Below, one piece after another: positions 1 to 5,648 of a DNA stretch of 5,648 bases. The stretch covers positions 1 through 5,648 of the forward strand of contig JAEZHG010000172.1 of the NCBI GenBank assembly GCA_023436945.1, given 5' to 3'. This DNA comes from Pseudomonadota bacterium. Its GTDB lineage: Bacteria; Pseudomonadota; Alphaproteobacteria; Caulobacterales; Caulobacteraceae. Position 1 is the stretch's first letter. The number at the start of each line of letters is the position of its first letter. The position numbers were made by a program, and so were the translations under genes. The notes beneath the pieces are model-generated. The model had not been told where the DNA came from. It ran no database searches and saw only the letters and a program-made list of their open reading frames with translations.

Positions 1-1310
1 ATCTTGGTCAGGGCGGTGGCTCCGTCACCGATCAGGGTCGCACCGCGAACCGGCGTGGTGATCTTGCCGTCTTCGATAAGATAGGCCTCGGTGCACTGGA
101 ACACGAACTTGCCGTTGGTGATGTCCACCTGACCGCCACCGAAGTTGGCGGCGTAGATGCCGCGCTTGGTGGAGGCGATCATATCGGCGCGGCTGTCCTT
201 GCCTGCTTCCATGAAGGTGTTGGTCATGCGCGGCATGGGCTGGTGGGCGAACGACTGGCGACGGCCATTGCCGGTAGCCTTGGCCCCCAGTTGGCGGGCC
301 GACAGGCGGTCGTGCATCAGACCGACCATGATGCCGTCCTCGATTAGCACGGTACGCGAGGTGGGCGTGCCTTCATCGTCGAATGACAGCGAGCCGCGAC
401 GGTCGGCAATCGAGCCATCATCCACGACCGTGACGCCGGGGGCGGCGACGCGCTTGCCCATCATGCCTGTGAAAACCGATGAGCCCTTGCGGTGGAAGTC
501 GCCTTCAAAGCCGTGGCCGATGGCTTCGTGCAGCAGCACGCCCGGCCAGCCTGCGCCCATCACCACGTCCATCTCGCCTGCGGGGCAGTCGATGGCCTCG
601 ATGTTCACCAGCGCCTGACGGATGGCCTCATCGACCTGAGCCTTCCAGTTTTCCGGCTTGATCCATTCCTCGAAGGCGGCGCGGCCACCGGCACCGTTGG
701 AGGCGCTCTCGCGCTTGCCGTTCTTCTCGACCGTGACCGAGACGTTCAGGCGCACCAGCGGGCGGATGTCGCTGAGGATCTGGCCGTCGCCGCGCAGGAT
801 GTCGATGGTGCGGCGCTCGCCGACGATGGAGGCCGAGACCTGAACCACATGGGGATCACGGGCGCGGGCAAAAGCGTCGATCTCGGCCAGAAGGGTGATC
901 TTCTCGGAGAAGGACGGCGCCAGCAGCGGATCGACAGGCGCATAGAGGCGCTGGTTGGTGGCGGCAGGCGGCTCGGCCACAACGGCAGAGTGGCCGCGCT
1001 TGGCCAGCGATGCGCTTTCGGCAGCGCGGCGCATGGCGGCGGCGGAAATCTCGTTGGCGTGGGCATAGCCTGCCGTCTCGCCCGCCACAACGCGCAGGCC
1101 AAAACCGCCCGACGCATCATAGTTGGTGGTCTTCAGGCGACCGTCGTCGAACAGCAGGGCCTCGCTCTCGGCCTTTTCGACATAGAGCTCGCCATCATCG
1201 GCCCCTTCCAGCGCGGTTTGCAGGATGGACAGGGCTTCGGCCACATCCACACCTTCGGCGGCGAGGATGGGCGAGGGAGAGGCGGCGGTTTGAACGGTCG
1301 ATTGGCTCAT
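1..1310 (-). CDS. tldD: TldD metalloprotease, 3' end cut by window edge
   Basis: This is the TldD subunit of the TldD/TldE (PmbA) zinc metalloprotease. In other bacteria the pair degrades unfolded peptides, removes leader peptides from modified peptides such as microcin B17, and breaks down the CcdA antitoxin; it acts in the cytoplasm. The reverse strand reads open from ATG at 1310 to the window edge, 436 complete codons. The catalytic signature HEAIGHGFEGD begins at residue 261 (HExxxH at 261-266, bases 513-530). Other TldD-like blocks are GGGQVD at 391-396 and RGATLIGDG at 422-430. E. coli TldD has about 480 residues, so roughly 40 C-terminal residues lie outside, including the expected third zinc ligand, a cysteine. 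The N-terminus aligns by eye with known TldD, which supports this ATG although no good Shine-Dalgarno precedes it. No tldE partner is visible. Identification is secure. Confidence 0.97.
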   Translation of the reverse strand, partial: MSQSTVQTAASPSPILAAEGVDVAEALSILQTALEGADDGELYVEKAESEALLFDDGRLKTTNYDASGGFGLRVVAGETAGYAHANEISAAAMRRAAESASLAKRGHSAVVAEPPAATNQRLYAPVDPLLAPSFSEKITLLAEIDAFARARDPHVVQVSASIVGERRTIDILRGDGQILSDIRPLVRLNVSVTVEKNGKRESASNGAGGRAAFEEWIKPENWKAQVDEAIRQALVNIEAIDCPAGEMDVVMGAGWPGVLLHEAIGHGFEGDFHRKGSSVFTGMMGKRVAAPGVTVVDDGSIADRRGSLSFDDEGTPTSRTVLIEDGIMVGLMHDRLSARQLGAKATGNGRRQSFAHQPMPRMTNTFMEAGKDSRADMIASTKRGIYAANFGGGQVDITNGKFVFQCTEAYLIEDGKITTPVRGATLIGDGATALTK

Positions 1311-1316
1311 AGGCGC

Positions 1317-1345
1317 TAGATAGGCGTGGGCGAGGCTTCGCGCAA
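1317..1345 (-). promoter_or_regulatory. Candidate tldD promoter giving a leaderless transcript
   Basis: On the minus strand TTGCGC (1345-1340) and TATCTA (1322-1317) are separated by exactly 17 bases. The A of the tldD ATG (1310) is the seventh base after the -10 hexamer, the usual place for transcription to start. No Shine-Dalgarno-like sequence lies between 1311 and 1340, which fits a leaderless mRNA. The -35 matches the sigma-70 consensus at only 3 of 6 positions and starts inside the T-tract of the upstream terminator. The hexamers and spacing are seen; promoter activity is inferred. Confidence 0.42.
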
Positions 1346-1377
1346 AGAAAAAGCCCCCGCCTGACGTGCGGGGGCTT
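1344..1377 (-). terminator. Intrinsic terminator of the padR-DUF1700-DUF2807 operon
   Basis: A perfect 10-bp GC-rich stem (AAGCCCCCGC at 1351-1360 with GCGGGGGCTT at 1368-1377) closes a 7-base loop. Read on the minus strand it is followed by TTTTTCTTT (1352-1344), a typical rho-independent terminator. It begins 26 bases after the DUF2807 stop codon and ends just before tldD. It therefore separates the three-gene operon from tldD and implies that tldD has its own promoter. No T-tract follows on the plus strand, so it works in one direction only. Confidence 0.93.
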
Positions 1378-1403
1378 CGGTAGTAGCAGGAAGGCAGGGG
1401 GTA

Positions 1404-2189
1404 TTAGTCCTGACGGACCTCGGCCTCACCCGAGAGGGTCTGGCGAAGGTCGGAGGCCGTGCGGGTCAGGCGGACGCGGCCGTTGCCCGAGCCGTCAATG
1501 ACAACCGTGCCGTTGGCGGCGGTCTTGACGCCCGCATTGCCGCTGACGCGGATGGTGGCATCCGGACCGATCAGTTCGTCCAGCTCGGCCGAGGTGTTGC
1601 CCGAGGCATCGACCGTCAGTTTTTCAGTGCGGCCCTGAACCTCGATGTCGGCATTGCCGGTGAGCAGGATGTCCATGGACGGCTTGCTGTAGGCGCGCAC
1701 TTCCAGATCGGTGTTGCCCTGCAACTCGAAGGTTTTCACCGAGGCGGCGTTGATGGTCACCTTCAGCTGGTCTGTGTCGCTCCAGCCGGTGATGCCGTTC
1801 TTGCCGATGCCGACATAGGCGGTGTTGTTGTCGCGCGTCGAGGTCATCAGCAGTTGGCCGTTGGTGTAGGTCACGCGTTCGATCAGGTCTTTGGGACCGG
1901 TGATCGAAATGCCGGGAGCGGTGTCGCTCTGGATATAGAGCACGTCACCCGGCAGCGAGACCGTCAGGCGCTCGGCGCTGTCCCAGGCAATCTGGCGGGT
2001 TTCCAGAATGGCATCGCTGTCGATGTCGATCGAGCGGGTGATCTTCACCCCGCCGCGATTGTCATCCTTGATGGCCCAGACCCAGCTGTGGCGGGCAAGG
2101 TCGGCACCGCCGAGGCTCAGCGAGCCGCCGATGCCGACGATCGCCAGAACCAGACCGACGCCGGAGATGATGAGAAGATTGCGGATCAT
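1404..2189 (-). CDS. Membrane-anchored DUF2807 (GIN domain) protein
   Basis: This 261-residue protein has an uncharged hydrophobic segment at about residues 5-28, best read as an uncleaved signal anchor that places the rest in the periplasm. The remainder resembles the DUF2807 family ('putative auto-transporter adhesin head GIN domain'), a beta-strand-rich solenoid-like fold of unknown function. Gly-Asn pairs recur at 158-159, 178-179, 197-198, 217-218 and 235-236, each followed by a short strand such as TDLEV, ADIEV or GRVRL, so each probably marks one rung. GAAGGA (2203-2198) lies 8 bases before the ATG and supports the start. It is the last gene of the operon, 29 bases after the DUF1700 stop and before a strong terminator. 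Its position with PadR and DUF1700 suggests an envelope-facing output or sensor, but this is inferred. Related DUF4097 proteins look similar, so the exact family name is slightly less certain than the fold. Confidence 0.86.
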   Translation of the reverse strand: MIRNLLIISGVGLVLAIVGIGGSLSLGGADLARHSWVWAIKDDNRGGVKITRSIDIDSDAILETRQIAWDSAERLTVSLPGDVLYIQSDTAPGISITGPKDLIERVTYTNGQLLMTSTRDNNTAYVGIGKNGITGWSDTDQLKVTINAASVKTFELQGNTDLEVRAYSKPSMDILLTGNADIEVQGRTEKLTVDASGNTSAELDELIGPDATIRVSGNAGVKTAANGTVVIDGSGNGRVRLTRTASDLRQTLSGEAEVRQD

Positions 2190-2218
2190 GTGAACAGTCC
2201 TTCTTTTCTCTGCTTCGA

Positions 2219-2788
2219 TCAGGCCGAGGCCGGTTCAAGCGCGGGTTTGATGACGCGGTAGTGCAGGCGGGCGTACCAGATGGTGGCGTCGATCAGCCAC
2301 TTGGTCAGGATAGCCATCGCGCCGACCATGAAGATGCCGAGGCCCATCAGGCCGATGCCCATCAGGAAGGCTGCGAGACCGCCACCGGGCAGACCCATGA
2401 ACGGACCGGCGACCATGACAATACCGCCACCGATAAAGACGCCGACGCCGCCCAGCAGGAAGGCAATCACCGTGCCGAATACCGGAAGAATCAGCGGCAG
2501 CAGGATCAGGATGTCGATGGCACCCAGACCGATGATGCCGAAGATGGCGCCGATGGCATTGTTGGCGGTGGGCTGTTGCTGCCAGGCCTTGGCACCGGCC
2601 TCGGCCTTCAGCTCGCGGGCCAGTCGGTCCGGATCGCCCAGAGCCTCGCAGACCTCGGCCTCGCTGCGACCCGCAGCCATCGCGTCTTCGAAGTGGACTT
2701 CGTAGTCGGCGATGATCTCATCGGCAGCTTGCGGGGTCAGACCCACAAGGCCCTTACGAAGACGGGCGATGAATTCAGCGCGGTTCAT
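2219..2788 (-). CDS. DUF1700/HAAS-type membrane protein, PadR partner
   Basis: This 189-residue protein starts MNRAEFIARL. Residues 1-65 form a helical cytosolic domain with the DUF1700/HAAS pattern: a short helix, then LTPQAADEIIADYEVHFEDA (18-37), then a second helical repeat containing EALGDPDRLARELKAE (48-63). Residues 78-165 are very hydrophobic and glycine-rich and probably make three membrane helices (about 78-99, 102-126 and 138-165). The tail is short and basic. Families of this type sit next to PadR regulators in many bacteria and are thought to signal to them, but the signal is unknown. The frame stays open upstream to 2878. ATG at 2788 is chosen because GGAG (2799-2796) lies 7 bases before it, it forms an ATGA overlap with the padR stop, and the protein begins with the family motif there. 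The extra 30 residues of the longer reading are arginine-rich antisense of nothing known and lie inside padR. Confidence 0.9.
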   Translation of the reverse strand: MNRAEFIARLRKGLVGLTPQAADEIIADYEVHFEDAMAAGRSEAEVCEALGDPDRLARELKAEAGAKAWQQQPTANNAIGAIFGIIGLGAIDILILLPLILPVFGTVIAFLLGGVGVFIGGGIVMVAGPFMGLPGGGLAAFLMGIGLMGLGIFMVGAMAILTKWLIDATIWYARLHYRVIKPALEPASA

Positions 2789-3153
2789 TGGACTTCTCCG
2801 GCGTTCGGGTTGGAGACTTCGACGGGTTCGTTCTGGCTGGCGATCAGGCTTTCGACGGCGCGGGTAAAGGCGCGCCACTCGTTGGTCTGGCCCTCAAGGG
2901 TTTCGCGGCCCTTGGGCGTCAGCCGGTAATATTTGCGCGAGGGGCCACTGGAAGATTCGACCAGATAGGTTTCGACCTGTCCGTCCGTCTGCATGCGGCG
3001 CATCAGCGGGTAGATGGTGCCTTCGCCCATGCCGATAGCATCCGACAGGCGAGAAGCGATTTCATAGGCGTAGCTGTCTTGTCTGGCCAGCAGGGCCAGA
3101 ACGCACAGGCCAAGCACGCCTTTCTTGAGTTGGGTGTCGATGGTTTCGGGCAT
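2785..3153 (-). CDS. PadR-family transcriptional repressor
   Basis: This 122-residue DNA-binding protein has the PadR winged helix. The recognition region reads GEGTIYPLMRRMQTDGQVET (43-62), the wing is GPSRKYYRLTPKGRE (70-84), and a C-terminal dimerisation helix covers about 85-106. Length and layout fit the short (subfamily 2) PadR proteins, in which repression is relieved by a ligand or by a partner protein. The frame stays open to an ATG at 3222. The start at 3153 is preferred because AAAGGGG sits 5 bases upstream, PETIDTQLKKG is the usual N-terminus, and the longer version would read through the operator and promoter. The stop overlaps the DUF1700 start (ATGA), so the two are probably translationally coupled. 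Tandem palindromes just upstream suggest autorepression. The effector is unknown. Family identity is secure. Confidence 0.95.
   Translation of the reverse strand: MPETIDTQLKKGVLGLCVLALLARQDSYAYEIASRLSDAIGMGEGTIYPLMRRMQTDGQVETYLVESSSGPSRKYYRLTPKGRETLEGQTNEWRAFTRAVESLIASQNEPVEVSNPNAGEVQ
2796..2799 (-). promoter_or_regulatory. Ribosome binding site setting the DUF1700 start
   Basis: GGAG on the minus strand lies 7 bases before ATG 2788, inside the last codons of padR. It decides in favour of this start over the upstream in-frame ATG at 2878 and suggests coupled translation with padR. Confidence 0.75.
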
Positions 3154-3158
3154 GTGAT

Positions 3159-3165
3159 CCCCTTT
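3159..3165 (-). promoter_or_regulatory. Ribosome binding site setting the padR start
   Basis: AAAGGGG on the minus strand lies 5 bases before ATG 3153. The alternative ATG at 3222 has no such sequence and lies upstream of the candidate promoter and both operators. Confidence 0.75.
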
Positions 3166-3178
3166 CGATAGGGTTAGG

Positions 3179-3205
3179 GGTATAACAAGGTATCTTGTTG
3201 TGCAA
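3179..3205 (-). promoter_or_regulatory. Candidate padR operon promoter
   Basis: On the minus strand TTGCAC (3205-3200) and TATACC (3184-3179) are 15 bases apart. The spacing is short for sigma-70, so the exact hexamers are uncertain. Transcription would begin near 3172, leaving a leader of about 19 bases with the Shine-Dalgarno inside it. The two palindromic operators cover the -35 region and the spacer, as expected for a repressor that blocks RNA polymerase. Confidence 0.45.
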
Positions 3206-3215
3206 GGTACCTTGC
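3184..3215. promoter_or_regulatory. Tandem palindromic operators, probably for PadR
   Basis: Two copies of a CAAGGTAYCTTG palindrome lie 17 bases apart centre to centre. The copy next to padR, AACAAGGTATCTTGTT (3184-3199), pairs at 7 of 8 positions. The distal copy, GCAAGGTACCTTGC (3202-3215), is a perfect 14-bp palindrome. Dyads of this size suit a dimeric winged-helix protein. Position over the padR promoter, duplication and near identity make PadR autoregulation the simplest reading. The repeats are seen; the binding protein is inferred. Confidence 0.8.
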
Positions 3216-3226
3216 TAAACATGAAC

Positions 3227-3239
3227 TCGATTTAATCGA
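3227..3239. repeat. Palindrome TCGATT-T-AATCGA
   Basis: Perfect 6-bp arms surround a single central base, 12 bases beyond the distal PadR-type palindrome. The sequence is unrelated to the PadR-type repeats, so it may bind a different regulator or be chance AT-rich sequence. It lies about 43 bases upstream of the candidate coxB -35. Confidence 0.45.
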
Positions 3240-3248
3240 CCGGTTTCT

Positions 3249-3260
3249 GCCACATGTGGC
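3249..3260. promoter_or_regulatory. Perfect palindrome GCCACATGTGGC upstream of coxB
   Basis: A gapless 12-bp palindrome is centred about 60 bases upstream of the expected coxB transcription start, a common activator position. It differs from the PadR-type repeats and is followed directly by a GATTC (GANTC) site at 3261-3265. The regulator is unknown. Confidence 0.45.
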
Positions 3261-3281
3261 GATTCAGTGTTCTTTGTTGTC

Positions 3282-3308
3282 TTGAACCTTGTGCGCTGAG
3301 CCGATAAT
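3282..3308 (+). promoter_or_regulatory. Candidate coxBA promoter
   Basis: TTGAAC (3282-3287) and GATAAT (3303-3308) are separated by 15 bases. The -10 matches the sigma-70 consensus at 5 of 6 positions and is the best such hexamer in the intergenic region. Spacing is shorter than ideal. Transcription would start near 3315, leaving a leader of about 87 bases before coxB. Activity is inferred. Confidence 0.45.
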
Positions 3309-3344
3309 CAGGCCCAAACGCTGCGGTTCATACTAGGCCCAGCG

Positions 3345-3367
3345 CGCCTGCACGTGGATTGCAGGTG
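3345..3367 (+). other. Hairpin in the coxB leader
   Basis: CGCCTGCA (3345-3352) pairs with TGCAGGTG (3360-3367), including one G-U pair, around a 7-base loop. It is not followed by a T-tract, so it is not a terminator. It lies in the predicted coxB 5' leader and might stabilise the mRNA or bind a regulator; a chance hairpin is equally possible. No known riboswitch is recognised. Confidence 0.35.
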
Positions 3368-3389
3368 ACTGCTGCAGAACAGTTTTAAT

Positions 3390-3394
3390 GAGGA
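3390..3394 (+). promoter_or_regulatory. coxB ribosome binding site
   Basis: GAGGA lies 7 bases before ATG 3402 and favours that codon over the in-frame ATG at 3408. It partly overlaps a GANTC site (GACTC, 3393-3397). Confidence 0.75.
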
Positions 3395-3401
3395 CTCTCG
3401 A

Positions 3402-5648
<2,247 letters not shown>

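Noticed and set aside
492..1319. Plus-strand open frame of 275 codons opposite tldD
   Set aside because: It is antisense to a clearly recognised TldD with the HExxxH motif. Long antisense frames are common in GC-rich genes, and its translation resembles no family.
2261..2929. Plus-strand open frames opposite DUF1700 and padR
   Set aside because: Low-complexity Asp/Gln/Thr-rich or Pro/Met-rich translations antisense to two recognised genes.
3159..3180. Hairpin CCCCT/AGGGG that could hide the padR Shine-Dalgarno
   Set aside because: The upstream arm (3176-3180) lies between the proposed -10 and transcription start, so it would not be in the mRNA. The remaining CCCT/AGGG pairing is only 4 bp.
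3154..3222. Longer padR start at 3222
   Set aside because: It would add 23 residues encoded by the operator and promoter region, lacks a Shine-Dalgarno, and the family N-terminus fits ATG 3153.
3227..3239. FNR/FixK box
   Set aside because: The FNR-type site is TTGAT-N4-ATCAA, 14 bases. This dyad is 13 bases with TCGAT arms, so spacing and bases both differ.

Overview
The window looks like a piece of an alphaproteobacterial chromosome, most likely from the Caulobacterales (Caulobacter/Asticcacaulis/Brevundimonas type). This is inferred from the GC-rich coding bias, the alphaproteobacterial style of the CoxB and CoxA proteins, tldD lying head-to-head with the coxBA operon, and GANTC sites in the cox upstream region. 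No marker gene fixes the genus.

Minus strand, right to left. A short operon begins at about 3.17 kb: a PadR-family repressor (2785-3153), a DUF1700/HAAS-type membrane protein (2219-2788, overlapping padR by 4 bases) and a membrane-anchored DUF2807 (GIN-domain) protein (1404-2189). It ends at a strong intrinsic terminator (1344-1377). Immediately beyond lies tldD (1-1310), a zinc metalloprotease gene whose 3' end is outside the window. Its possible promoter overlaps the T-tract of that terminator and would give a leaderless mRNA.

Plus strand, left to right. After a 248-base divergent intergenic region come coxB (3402-4349; CuA subunit of aa3-type cytochrome c oxidase, with a long alanine-rich tail) and, 19 bases later, coxA (4369 to window end; catalytic subunit, cut by the window edge at residue 426). 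All heme, CuB, D-pathway and K-pathway residues that fall inside the window are present.

The intergenic region is the most information-rich part. It holds two tandem copies of a CAAGGTAYCTTG palindrome over the padR promoter, very probably the PadR operator. It also holds two further palindromes (3227-3239, 3249-3260), a candidate coxB promoter, two GANTC sites and a leader hairpin.

How the parts fit: tldD and coxBA are housekeeping genes. The PadR-DUF1700-DUF2807 operon between them looks like a compact, self-regulated envelope-sensing module of unknown signal, and it is the least understood system here. Nothing suggests phage, insertion sequences, CRISPR or RNA genes.
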